Shown here: positions 26,109-38,666 of the stretch, piece after piece
Numbering within the stretch: the first letter of the stretch is position 1
How the letters are laid out: each line of letters opens with the position of its first letter
From: Sclerurus mexicanus
Taxonomy: Eukaryota; Chordata; Aves; Passeriformes; Furnariidae
DNA: 64,000 nucleotides
Direction: 5' to 3'
Assembly: GCA_013396755.1 (NCBI GenBank)
Contig: VWZF01005259.1
Coordinates: 124,001-188,000, forward strand
Notes under the pieces: model-generated
Database searches by the model: none
What the model was told of the DNA's origin: nothing
What the model saw: the letters and a program-made list of their open reading frames with translations, nothing else
Translations under genes and position numbers: made by a program

Positions 26109-28387
26109 TTACTCTATTTTATAAAGGAGGACAATGGACTATGACCCAATGGATTTTTTTTTAACTATTTGTGTGGAAGTTTAACTTCAACATTTTTCTT
26201 TCAGTCAAATATTAGTAAATAGTTGTAAAGCAAAACATTTTAGTTCTTCCTCAGTAAGTAACTTGAAATACTAGAGCAGGCTGTTTTGTTTAAATTCACT
26301 ACTATGGAGTAGTTAAGGTCTTGCAAAAAGAAAACAATTATTTTTTATAATAAGTTTGATATTTACAAAGCTTCTTGTAAATGGTTGTGAATGGAGAGAC
26401 TTTTTTGGGGTGACCTTTTCTTCTGAGCAGATTATTTCAGTAAACTGGTGTTTTCTAATCAAACCAAAGGTTTTATTCCTTATCAAGATTATGTGACTCT
26501 CAAATAGGGATTCATGAACTATCCTTGTTTTTTCAGGTATAAACTGATGGCATAGGCATTTAGGAAAATTCCAGTGTCTGGGATCTTTTGCAGACTCTGC
26601 CACTATTGCACCAGACTTGTCGAGAGTGAAACATGGGTACACTAAAGTTACTTGTCCTGTTTTTATTGCTGACTGATGTCTGATGGAAAAAAATGGGATG
26701 TGTACTACCACATTCTATCAATCAAGAGGTAGAGATATCTTTCCTGTCTTGTGAACCTCCCAGTTATTTTGCCCATTAACAGACATATTGGCTATTTGAT
26801 AGTTATAAGCTATTTGAAAATAGGAAAATTTTGGTCGTTAATAAAAATTACATGGTATTATGAAAAAAAGGGGGGTTTTGGCCATATTTACTAAACCTCA
26901 TTAGCTAAATACGATATGGACCATTTCAATTTTCTTTGTAGACACCAAGTGAGGTGACAGCTTAACTAGGAGATGTACTGAAAAAAAAAGCTAAAACTCA
27001 ACTTATTTTTAAAAACAGTTGTTTAATTCTTTTTAAGATGTACTAGTAGAAGGCATTTATTTATATTTTCCTATCACTTCACTTTAAACTCATTGACATG
27101 CAGTCATTATATGTTGCATAATGGGTTTGTTCCTGCCTTTCCAAAAACCAGTATGTTGACAATATAAAATAGGCGAAATATATAATTACCAGAAGGAGAC
27201 AATTAGAAATCTAGATTTATTTTTGTTTTTTAAATCAACACTTCCACTTTGTAATCAGTGACAGAATACTACAATACTAATAATTTTAACTTCTGAAACA
27301 TGTGTTCCTGGCTATCCTTCTAAGTGAATTTTGAGGTATCTTTAATATTATTGAAATCTTACTGCAAAAAAAAGCATTTTCTGAAGCAGATGAGCAGCTA
27401 ACCTCTAAAAAAAAAATCACTTCCAGCTTTATGTGGTTCTGAATGAATTTTAAACTTCTGAAATAATCTCCCATTTCAGTTAACAATTCTGTGTAGGATA
27501 TAAATAATGGGGTTTCTATAAAAAAAAAAAAGTGAGACAAACCTGAAAACTGATCTGTTCCAAGAAAAAAATATTTTTATTCCAGAGGTTGCATGCGCGT
27601 GTTTGTCAAATAATGTGGCAATAGACTGTCCTTCCAGAAATTAAATCAATTACACAAAACATTGACTTTTGTACACAGTCAAGTAAGCTTTAGAAGGGCT
27701 TTAGAAGGTCTGTTAGCAAGAAAAGGTATATCAGGGGAAAGTGATTTCTTTTTTATTTTTTTACTTATTTTTCAGTAAGTCAAATGTGAAAGTGGGGAAA
27801 AATTTAGGAAAAGAAGGCATAGGTCTTGCCTATATAAATGCTTTAGGATTATCACAATGTCTTAAGCAAGTATCTTGGTGTCATCACAGTCCATCAAAGC
27901 ACAGCAGTTCTTGGGTGGTCATAGGAATGACTCTAAGTACAGTATATTGTTGAAGCAAATATATCTGTTATTGAAGGTATATTCTGTGTAAGCCTTAGCA
28001 TATTCCATAAAGGTTTGTGGTTCAGAGGTCTTTCCATATAGAACAGCACTACAATGAGAACATCTCATGAGATTTGGTAATCCTTCAACCTGCGTGCCTG
28101 CTGTATTTGAGAGCCAGCTCCTTCTTTCCTTTTGAAGTTTGTTCAGTTTCTTGTGAGGGAATACAGGAAACCTGTCACTTTTTTTTTTTTTGCAATATGT
28201 TTCTCTGTGTAAGTGATGTTGGTGACTTCTATGAGTTATTGTTTTGATTTGAGTAGCTTGAACTCATCAAGAACTCTGTATGAATGTGTATGGCTTGCGA
28301 GGCTTGGAAAAGGGATGTAATTACTTTGCTTTAAAGATGTGGATTAATTATTACAGATTTCTTAGTAAGTGTTATGTTTGTAGTTAT

Positions 28388-28411
28388 GGATACATACACT
28401 TGTATGTATCC
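28388..28411. repeat. Short perfect hairpin (10-bp arms)
   Basis: GGATACATAC and GTATGTATCC flank the 4-nt spacer ACTT. The A and T at the ends of the spacer could also pair. Confidence 0.8.
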
Positions 28412-30531
28412 TCAGGGAGTATTAATTTTCTCTTTTGCTCAAGAATGAAAAGCTTCAACAGCAATGGTGGGAGGTAATGAAAACTTGATAATTTTAAGCA
28501 TCCAGTATGTCTGTTAACGGGCAAAAGTACATGCAAAGGCATTTAATTTTGAATATGTATTTGCCAGTTGCTGCCCTACAAAATAAATTCCGATGTATTG
28601 TATCTGAAAGTCCAGGTGAAGAACAATTTTGTTTCTTTAACAAAACAAAACACTGCTTGTTCTTTGCAGCTTTTAGCTCAGTGAGAGTACTACCGAAAGC
28701 TTCTGAAGAGGTTCTCAGATGGGTGAATCATAAGGATTCAGTTTCTTTAAAGCCTCTGGAAGAACTGCGAAGGAATATTGAAGCAGCCTGACCCTGAAAA
28801 AGGTCCCCATGTACTTGTAACAAATGCATTGTGTAATATATATCACATATGTGAGCTTGGTTAAGCCAATGGGCTTTTTTAATTTTCTACAAGAACACAG
28901 GAGCAGGAAAAATAAAAAGCGATCTTTTGTTTGTAGGGGATGAGAGAGGAATGGGAGGCAAAGAAAGAAAGAAACCATGTGGTATGGGCCTTTTGCATTT
29001 TTTTTTTTCATGTAAATATTTCCCTGAACATTTGAAACATCTAATGACTTACTGGGGTTTTTGGTGTCCCATTTTGGGTTACAGTGTCTTTTGAGCTACC
29101 CTTACTTTGCGTGAAGGAAGTGAAAAGGAAAAGAATTTGAAAAATAGTGACATAGGAAAGAATCAATTTGTTTTTTCTTTTCTAACGTGAAAAAAAAAGT
29201 TTTTTCTATGTGCTTTTCCCTTTTATATTGGCCACATAATATTGAGCCAATGAAGAATTATTTTCTTTTTCTCTATTGGATGTCTTTAAACACGTAGTCC
29301 ACACAGGAAAATCTCATTAAATTTCACCTCACTGCTATTTTTCATTGTAAGAAACTAGTACTTGTTTTTTAAAAAGTTTGTTTGACCTAACTGTATTCCA
29401 GCAGCCAAATATAATGAACTGATTTCACTGAGAATTTGTTCTCAGGACACAGAATCCTTTAACAACTTCAGTCTGGGGAGTAACAGAACAGTCACCAACA
29501 TCTTTGTCTGATACTTTTGACAAGGAAAAAATATGAAGGGTTTTGGAGGGCAACAAAATGAAGTTCTGTACAGTGATTTTATTTTTTGATGAGAATAGAG
29601 CTAGTCAGAGCAAGGAACTAGCTGGAATGGGTCTCCAAGGCAGAGGCGTACAGCTAGCAATTCTGTTTCCTGCCATGCTCTGTGCCCTTTCAGCTACAAA
29701 CTGGAGGTTTTTCGGACACTGAAGTGGCAGGCAAGTTATCAGAAAAGTCAGAGGAAGCAGATTTTTATGCTAAATGGAAAAATGCTTTACAGTGAGTATC
29801 TGATGACTTTTTTTTTTTCCAACTGTGTTGCACTCATAATGCCGTCATATACAGTGGCAGGGCTGGTATGGAAGTGATTCATTCCAGTTAGGGACATGTT
29901 GTAGAGCTCTCCTTTCCAGCTCCATCCTTTCTGCTGGGAGCTGCATTACTTGTGTCTGCTGTGAGAGAAGCTCTTTTGCTGCTGTTTCATTTCCATGGAG
30001 AAGAGGAGCAATACATCTTGTAGTAACTCTTTGGATGACTCTTAGGCAAATTATTTTAATATTCTTTTAGCAGCTCACCCCTGCATAATAGTAACTAAGT
30101 TTTATGATGAAATATTTATAAAGTCTGAAAACCAGACTGCTATGTGTGCTTACATTTTCTTGATCTTTCTTTTGATGGCTGTCTCTTAGTATTCAAAATC
30201 TGTTTTTATTTACATTGATGTGAATTCAGAGACTTTTCTGAGGTGCATCAGGTATATAGTGCTGAAACCCATGGCATGATTTATCTGAAAGGTTGAAATA
30301 ACAACAAAGAGCTGTAAATATTTGGTTAGTTGGACTATTGCAGCTGATTCTTTCTCTTCTGTGGAGTGCATGTAGTGCATAATGAGGTGCAGAGGGAAGA
30401 CATGGCAACTATTCTCGAGGGATTTATGTAAATAAGAAGTATTGGCATTTTGCTCAGGAATATTAAGTTTCCTAGCAAAATGTTAAATTAAAAAAAGCCA
30501 GGGAAATGGTGCATAAAATGTGTATGAATCG

Positions 30532-30569
30532 GGTCCTAGCTCAGTAATCAGGTCCTAGCTCAGTAATCT
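30532..30569. repeat. 19-bp tandem duplication (two copies)
   Basis: GGTCCTAGCTCAGTAATC followed by one base is repeated head to tail. The two 19-bp copies are identical except at the last position, which indicates a young local duplication. Confidence 0.9.
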
Positions 30570-32635
30570 AACTCTTGGGGAACAATTAAGGCATAACCAA
30601 GTCTCAAGGCATTTATCTGTCATTTTTACTGGGACAAGGGGAATTGAGGGGAAAAAAAACACTAATGGAAATCTTAATTATACATACCTAATTACAAAAA
30701 TTTCACAGAATAGAAATTCAGAAAGGGAAAGCTTCCTAATGCTAATAATGCTGCTTAGAAAATAGCATAAAGAAGGCTAAGAGCTTGGAAGGATCCCTGA
30801 TGAAATCCTTCTTTAATATTCTATAGGAATAAGAAGCATAATTGTAAAGAAAACAAAAACAAACAATCAGAATTCTGCAACCATAATAGTAAAAGGTAAA
30901 TGTCTTTACCTATAATGGAATCAAACACAATTTACCTTTTTTAATTGCAGATACTTAGAAGTGTTTGTATATGAGGTATTCATATTTTCAAGGAACAAAG
31001 TAGCAAATTACACTATTTCCACTAGTGTAAGATCCTGCCTCAGCTGTAGTTATAGTGCTAATAATTCAGAAGCATTTTGATTTAAATCTGTCTGTATAAT
31101 CCAAAATGTCTTGGGTTTTAAACTGGGAATGCCCATCTTGGAGCCTCAGAATACTGAAAAAAGGCAGAGTATAAATAGTGACTGGTGGATAGAAAATTAA
31201 TTAAGTCATGAGGGTTTATGTGAGGAGAATTAAAAGAATTCAAGTGAAGAAGTGCCTTGGCTCCGTGGTTCAAAGCCCATCAAGGGTGTTATTGAAGCAG
31301 ATGTCAATGGAGGAGCAGTACCAGGGATGAGTGAGGGTGCTGGATACCAAGTGCAGGACAGCAGCCTGGAGGAGAGGGGTTGAGCAGAAGGGCAGGTGAT
31401 GAATGATGGACTGTCTCACCAGCTGCCTGGGGCAGGCACAGTCTTTGAATGTGGTTTAGGGGAGGTCATGTCTGGCTTTTGGCTTGTTTGCTCTTTCTGG
31501 GGAAGCTGGGTTGGTACAAGAGGCTGCTGAGCTCAGCCATGGTGGAGCTAAAAAGCATGGTTTTGAACAGCAAACAGCTGATGAATGAGAGGAAATCTTG
31601 GTCTTGTTATAAGGTTTCCATTTCTAGTATAATAAAGGTTAGATAAAAACATATAAATTAGTATATACCCTGTCCGCCCTCTTTTCACGCAGTTAATACA
31701 GTTTCACTGTAGGTACATTCCCTACTTCGTGAATGGCCAGAAATCCTGGCAGCAATAATTAGCAAGTATAGGATGTGCTTTACCTTTGTAAACTCCTCTG
31801 ACTCCTGCTGGTTTTGGGGCTGGAACTTTATCTTAGGACTAAGTCTCTATTTTTTCCACTTAATTCTGTCAGGATGCTGAGTAAGGCAGAGGGTTTTTTT
31901 GTTTTAGCTCACATGTTGAATTTAAGGACAGATTCATGAGATTATATTTTTTATTTTGTTTTCTTTTGTTTTTGCGCTGAGAGGGGTAGGTGGTACAGTG
32001 ATTTGCTATTCTTTTAGGCATACAGACAGTGGGAGCATATGGTTCCAAATATCTTAAAGCTAATTCACTGTGTCACCTAACCACCATCACTCCTATTGGG
32101 AAAAGCTACCTGGCAGAATTTAAATGTGAAACACGTAAAGGATGTTTCAGAAAACACATAAAATACTTTTGTCAATGAATTTTAAGTCTAGTGAGATCTA
32201 TTTAATAGTGTGTGTAGCAAAGAACAAAAGACTTCTGATAAACAACTGGTTTAAGAGCCAAAGTTAATATTTTTCTTAAAATTGGATAAACAGTTATCCT
32301 TACTGAGGAAGTCTATGGTATGAAACCTTTATCACATCAAACAATAATGAAAGATGACATTTAAATCCTGAGCCTTTCTAAACAGTGACTCTGAAAATGA
32401 AGTATTACTGATGTCTTTGACAAGAAAAATATATGAAAGAAAGACATGTAGCACAGAGATAGGCTATTTATTTTTACTGACCTCAGTCAATCTTGTTCTT
32501 GTTTTTTAAATATTTTACCAGTCAACATGCTACAAAATATGCCAGTCATTAGATCTGTCAGAGGCAGCAGCTTGGGTAAATAGATGTGAAGGATTAGCAG
32601 AACTCTATGAAAGGCAGAAATAGTGATAATCTTGC

Positions 32636-32648
32636 AAAAAAAAAAAAA
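32636..32648. repeat. A13 homopolymer
   Basis: Thirteen consecutive A in AT-rich DNA. No retroelement body was recognised on its 5' side. Confidence 0.8.
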
Positions 32649-33720
32649 GAAACACATATCTAAAAATTGCCTTTTTCCAGTGTGCCAGTGATATAAGAAA
32701 CTCCAATGGATGTGACAAGTATGCTATGAAGTTGAAAAAAAAAAAAGTTGTAGAACTTTTTTAATGTTTCATATTTGAAGCAGGAAGTTACTTGAGTTTT
32801 GTATTTTGGGGTTTGTTTTTTAAGGTAGTATATATGTGCAATAGCAATATATATCAGATCAATTAAATTAGTTTTTAATTTTTAATTTTTTTTTTAAAGT
32901 AGCTTCTTGTACAAAAAAGTGTCAATGCAGAGGTGTTGCGTGAGAAGGATCTTGTGTCAGTTTGGTATTGCTGACCATAAAATAGTTATATTTGATTCAT
33001 CTGTACAACAAATACTTAGGAATTCTAAGTTCTCTGTTCACTTTGTGCTTGTTTACAGATATGGTGACAATGCAAATGATTATCACAGCAATAACAGAAA
33101 CTTTTTCTTTCCTTTTTTTTAATGAATTTTCAGAAGAAGTGTTAGTTTATTTTATCCAAAAGTCTCTACAGTCTCTTTAGAAACATTAATTCATAGAATA
33201 GCAATCTGATCTTGGGCCATAGACTAGTCATTTCATTTACAGGAATATGATCTTAGTACTCAATCTGTTCCTTAATTAACACATTGAAGTATGTGCTTAT
33301 GCGACCCTTATTTCTTAGCTTAACTAAGTTGATTTTCTATTGTTATGAAGGTTAACACATGTTTAGGAGCTCTGAGAAACAGGAATGTGGTTGATGACTG
33401 AGCACCACTGTGAAATACTTCAAGCAGTACCTTATTCTAGATACTGTAAGTTCTCTGTGATGCTCATAGCGAATTGTATGAAGTGGCACCAAGAGCCCTG
33501 AAGGCAAAAAGGGTGTAAGATTTCATCTTGTTCTCAGCTAGTGGCCAAATTAAGCCTTATGCTATGGAGGTGAGAGGTCCAGGTCTGCCACCCTTTATTT
33601 CAGAAATGAGGCTTCATGGAGTGAGTAGGGTTGACATAGTAAGGTGTATTATACATTAGATGTATACATCAGGTGTATTATCCATTATACAGTGTAAATT
33701 CTACAGCTTTAAATATAGGT

Positions 33721-33992
33721 CATAGATATAGAATGGTTTGGGTTGGAAGGGACTTTAAAGATCATCTTGTTCCAACCCCCCTGCCATGGGTAGGGACACC
33801 TTCTATTAGACCAGGTTGCTCAGAGCTCCACCACACTTGGCCTTGAACACCTTCAGAGAAGAGGCATCCACAGTTTCTCTGGGCAACTTGTCTCAGTGCC
33901 TCACCAAACTCACAGTAATGAATTTCTTCCTAATATCTAATCTAAATTTTCCTCTTTCAGTTTAAAACATCATCTCTCGACCTATGGCTACA
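33721..33992 (-). mobile_element. CR1 LINE, 3'-terminal fragment (minus strand)
   Basis: This is the reverse complement of a canonical avian CR1 3' end. The plus strand begins with ATAGAATGGTTTGGGTTGGA, then carries the CCTGCCATGGGTAGGGACACC block, AGACCAGGTTGCTCAGAGC, CTTGAACACCTTCAG and the AGTGCCTCACCAAACTCACA segment. It ends near CTCTTTCAGTTTAAAACATC and the CGACCTATGGCTAC segment. The element's 3' terminus therefore lies at the left, where CATAGAT/ATAGAAT words represent the terminal octamer. It is 5'-truncated to about 270 bp and relatively well conserved. Confidence 0.95.
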
Positions 33993-36900
33993 TATATATG
34001 TGGGTATGCCAGTTATTTTTTTCAGACTTTCAATTACTTTTAATTTAAATTTTAATTTTAATGCTTTCAAATTTGTATAGCTCAAAATATCCATGCTAGG
34101 ATATTAAATAGCTGTAATGATTTCAATCCTCTTTTTCATTGGAAAAGAAATTTTTATCTTTGTACTAAATATATGTTTTATAATGGAAATACTTAGGTCT
34201 AGTTATATGGTGAAGAAGGAAAAATCCAACTGTGTGAAATGAGAAATGATTGCTTGTTGTAAAGTTGTATAGGTTTCAGTCCTCAATAATATAATTACTA
34301 CTGAATTTCCATGCTTCTCTTGCACAGATAGTTTTAAAATCTATATGACATCAAACAGTGATAATAAAATATCAGAAAAGAGAAATATATCAATTAAAGT
34401 GGATTTGGTGGTGACCAACGTGGGAATCAGAGTACGTTCTTGGAGAAATGAAGACACTGTATTTTACAAACAAGCTAATAGGCTTATAAAGTTATTCTGA
34501 AATAAACATGGATATGTGAGGATATTTCAAGGTATTTAAAAGCCTTTCAAGGTTTTCCTAGGGTTTATTCTCTATTCTGTCTGCTTTTGAAGTCAACATG
34601 TTTTACATATATCTGAAGAATATGCTAGACAAATTCTTTATTGTGTACATATATGGGCGTTTTGGTAAAGAAAGCTCAACAGTATTATTTAAGTGCATTT
34701 AAATATAATTCCTACATTATGGTATCTATTCCTTTTTCTTGGTACTCATGGAAAAAAGGCAATATCAACAGGTTCCTGGATAGCTGAACCACATCTAAGT
34801 TCACGTAAATGTTTGGTCTATTTAAAAATGAGCAGTACTGAGGAAACATGGCAGTAGAAGTGAAATTTTAAATCCCCTAATTAATGTCCTCTGTATCAGA
34901 AATTGTGTTTCAATTCTCCATATAGGAAGAAAGAAGGAGATACTCTGTGCTTCAGAGCAATAGCTGAGGTGCTGCAAAAGGCTGTGCACCTTTTGCCAAG
35001 GAAGTCAGAGGAATTCAGCTGCTGCTGCCACCGTTCCAAGGTGAAATCTCGTTCATGTCTTGTTCCTTCACTGCCTTCTGCTTAAGTACATACACAGGCA
35101 CCTGATCTTCAATATTTGATAGAGCACTTCTTTAGATTAGCTAAGTGGCTTTTTTTCTCACACTTATTTATATATTTTGTATTTTTTTGCCACTGTTCAT
35201 ACTTGCAGTGAAGACATCACAACCTGCGTATCAGGACATAGAAAAATGATATATCACCTTTTTTTTAACCATGCTGGAATAAAAAATTCAAATAGTCATT
35301 TGAACAGGAAGCATACAAGCTGACCAATTGTGTTCCAATATCAGGTGTAATGCTAAGAAACATGACTTTTTGTTTTGTTTTTCTTTTTTTAAATTCTGGT
35401 GGTTCATCATAGATGTGAATTTGATCATCCCAGTCTAGTTCCTATTTGGATATGGGTTATTCTGTATGAGTTAGTCTACATGAGTTAGTCCCTTCTATAA
35501 CTCATTTTTCTTGCTTAGTACAGTCCTAGCAGCAGAGAAAATCCTTAAGTCGGAAACAATATGATATTTTAAGAAGCTGAGTGGAAAACTTTATATGGAA
35601 CCCTAGTTTGTTTTTAAAGAACATAATTTTTCATAAGCACTTGCAATGTATCACATTGGTAAAAAAAGAAAATTCCTTTTCTTATTTCTTTTATATTTTT
35701 AAACTTTGTTATGATTAATTCTATCTTACTGTTCTACAATATTGACTGTTCTACTTGACTGATTCTTTTGTTGTGCTTGTATTAACTATACTTTTATTTT
35801 TACTTCTTTTTTTTTTTTTAAGAAATGGTATTGTCCTTTCCTCAATCATCTAATCACTACTCCTACACTCAAAGCAACTCTGTATAATTCCCTGCAAGAC
35901 TTAGTATTAATGTCAAAAGTACTCATTGAGGGAAAGGATATTTCTTTTTTTGATCTTTTTATATTAAAAAAGGAATGCATTACCAGTTAAAAAAGGAAAA
36001 ACAACCTAGAAGGCAGATCTTATGAGACATCCTTTATACTGCAATACTTCTGACCTGTCCTTTATTTCTTTGCACGTGAAATTCTCCCTTTTGTTTGTTT
36101 AAAAGAGCTTGTGTTTGCATTCATCAAAGGTATATGAAAGAGGAATCAGAAATTTCAGATAATTTTTAACTGGGTACCAGAGGAGAGAGTAGAAGTAAAA
36201 CATTACAACCTTTGGATGTTTTCATGAGACAACACTCAGAATTTTAAATATGTTTCATACTCTTTAGTATGATAATACACCTTATGTGTTCATGTATATC
36301 ACTGTAAAGTATGTAAAAAATGCCACTTGCTGCTACTAGATTTGTAGCTGAATGGAGAATTATGTTTTACAAGTATTTTACTCCTTATTACATAGAAGCA
36401 TAAATTACCATAAAAATGCAAGATTGTAGAAAATTAGACCCAACAGATGCAGCTTTTCCCATCTAATTCTTGCTACATGGCTCTGAGGTTGATCAGGAAT
36501 TTTTATAAGGGCCAATTATTTAAGATAATTGTTATGTCGGGTTTTTTTATTGAATGTTTTTGAAGCGTTATCATTTCTATGCCCTAGTTACAGAATTGTT
36601 TTCTGCAGAGTGGTGTGGTTACTTAATTTTTTTCTCTCTCTGTTTAGTAAGTACAGTGAGTTGTGAGCTCCAATTCCTGCCATTTGCAAATCAGGAGGGT
36701 CTTATTATATTGCAGTCACAAAAATGACAGTCCACCAAAAAGATTCTGTGCCTTGAGATGTTTCCTCTAACATGGGAGGAAAAGCCTACCTTGTGTCATC
36801 ACGAAATACACTGAGTATGAGCAGTAAACTCTTATTTATTCAGACTGAGTAAGACATCACAAGTGGCAAGCAGGTTGTAGCCTTCACTAATATGTGTGGA

Positions 36901-38060
36901 AAATTGTTGGGATTTTTTGCTTTTCACCTTTTTGTTCCCATATATGTATTTATATATACACCCCTGCAGTTTGAAAATATGCCTAAGTAATTATCTTTAA
37001 ATTCACTAAATAAGACCAGAGAACTCAAAAGGATGTGAAATACTCCCTAAGCTCCTCCTACTCCTCTCCCCCAAAAAAACCCCACAATAAAACAAGACAA
37101 AAAAACCCTCTAAAGAAACATTTACTTAAGGCAGAAAAGACAACAGTAAGACCTGTGTAGCTTGTGTGCATGCCTAGGCACTATGGGAATTTAAATGAAA
37201 AACTAGGTTTGATATCCAGGATATCTTTCTTGTTTTCCATCTCCAACCCAAGTTTCATCCTGTGTTCTTTTAGTTTAGCAAATTGTGACTGAATGAATTC
37301 CCTCAACTTGGTTTCCCATCTGTAAAGTGGAAAGGGTGCTAACGTATTGTTAAAGTATTTGAAACATTAGCTACAAAAACAAATAAGAATTAGATAATAC
37401 TAGTTTACCATCTATCAATTTCTGTACTTTGCTGGGTTTTGCTATTAGAGCCCATCTCAATAATGCTCAAGAACTTTGAAATTTGTCTAATGTGTAAGAA
37501 GAGCAGAAAACAGATGTGCTTCTTGAGCTTGCTGAAAAGCTGGATTATTAAAAGACAAGCACTTAATTTTCTTTGAATTTTAGTGTTCACTTGTAATTAA
37601 CATTGGACTGTCCTAGGGAAACGTGCATTTCTTTGATCTTTGAATGCATCAGTGTGTTCCTGTGTACTGCAGTAAAATCATAGCCTAAAAAAGTATTATT
37701 ATATTCTTTTGACTTTGAATGCTTTGTAAAAGTTCCCAGATGAATTGACAATGAGAGAAACTGCATATAGTGATCTGGAAAAGTTTTTTAACTATTATTT
37801 GGGTAACTTCTGGGGTTTTTTTGCCTTCATTTCTGAGTCTTGTCTTGTAGAGACTAAGTTTTACAACCTGAAATAGTCAGGGCCTTTGTAAATGACTTTG
37901 GGATTTGATCCAGCTAAGTGTGTGTGTGGGGGGTGGTTTGGAAGGTTGGTTGGTTTTTGTTTGTTTTGGTATGCTTTTTTTATGAAATTATAGATAACTC
38001 CATGTTCATCCCTCTGCTAAGGAAGCCCTAAAAGAACAGTTTATTTTTAAGTAAATGCAA
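33993..38060. other. AT-rich sequence, no gene seen
   Basis: An A/C tract at 37068-37108 and a G/T tract at 37918-37970 are the main compositional features. A short direct repeat (ATGAGTTAGTC twice) lies around 35466-35490. No coding or RNA gene was seen. Confidence 0.55.
37918..37970 (+). repeat. (TG)n grading into G/T tract
   Basis: A short (TG)n stretch, a G-run, then GGTTGGTTGGTTTTTGTTTG-type sequence. It has almost no A or C apart from one AA dinucleotide. Confidence 0.75.
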
Positions 38061-38183
38061 TGCAGTGGGTCTGCCCTGACTGTCCTTCAGGTTTCCCACC
38101 CAGTGGTTCTCTTACTCCTTGTTCCTCAGCAGGACAGAGGAACAAAATAAGATGGGCAAGCTCATGGGTTGAGATGAAGGCAG

Positions 38184-38189
38184 TTTAAT
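38184..38189 (-). promoter_or_regulatory. LTR polyadenylation signal ATTAAA
   Basis: On the minus strand the LTR reads CATTAAACTGCCTTCATCTC, the usual position of the poly(A) signal in this LTR type. It is probably inert in a decayed solo LTR. Confidence 0.55.
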
Positions 38190-38488
38190 GAAAAAGCAAA
38201 GGCAACCCGTGGAAGCAAAGCAAGATGAGATTTATTCTCTAATTCCCATTAGCAGGCAATGTCCAGCTACTGGGAAGCAGGGCCACAGTATGTGCAGTCG
38301 TTGCTTTGGAAGACAATTGGCTTATTAATGAAACTTATTCCCCTTTATCTGACCTTTCCCCTGCCTTTTATTACTGAGTATGATGTTGTATGGTATGGAA
38401 TAACTCCGTGGCCATTTGAAATCAGCTGCCCCAGCTGTGTCCTCTCTCAAACCCTTGCTCACCCTTTCAACCTCCTGGCTTTTGGCTC

Positions 38489-38500
38489 GGGGGGGGGGGG
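38489..38500 (+). repeat. G12 homopolymer inside the LTR
   Basis: Twelve consecutive G interrupt the LTR sequence. Such runs are error-prone, so the exact length may be uncertain in the assembly. Confidence 0.85.
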
Positions 38501-38666
38501 ATGTTGGGGGCTTGTAGAGAATACCCTTGTGCTGTGCAAGAACTGCTCTGCAATAGCAGAAGCTTTGGCACTTTATCAACACCATTCTAGCCAGAAATGC
38601 AGCACAGGACACTATATGGGGTGCTATGGGGAAAGTTAACTCCATCCCAACGCAGTGCAGCCATCA

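Larger units (their letters stand above)
26109..33720. other. AT-rich sequence, no gene seen
   Basis: It contains a palindromic hairpin at 28388-28411, a 19-bp tandem duplication at 30532-30569, an A13 run at 32636-32648 and a GC-richer segment at about 31250-31560 of unknown origin. Open frames up to 132 codons (26313-26711, minus) show no family motifs. Confidence 0.5.
38061..38666 (-). mobile_element. Solo LTR of an avian endogenous retrovirus (minus strand)
   Basis: About 600 bp matches a common avian LTR in reverse orientation. Diagnostic plus-strand words are ATGGGTTGAGATGAAGGCAG, GGCAATGTCCAGCTACTGGG, TGAGTATGATGTTGTATGGT, the TTGAAATCAGCTGCCCCAGC segment and GGGGAAAGTTAACTCCATCC. Read on the minus strand, the order is the 5' end (GGATGGAGTTAACTTT), a weak A/T-rich TATA-like box near 38366-38372, a polyadenylation signal ATTAAA at 38184-38189, and then the 3' part. 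No internal retroviral genes flank it, so it is most likely a solo LTR left by LTR-LTR recombination. I could not identify a clean target-site duplication, so the ends are approximate. A G12 run lies at 38489-38500. Open frames within it (38259-38639, 38325-38645) are not genes. Confidence 0.8.

Noticed and set aside
38259..38645. Open frames of 126 and 106 codons on both strands
   Set aside because: Both lie inside the LTR, which is non-coding; they include the G12 run.
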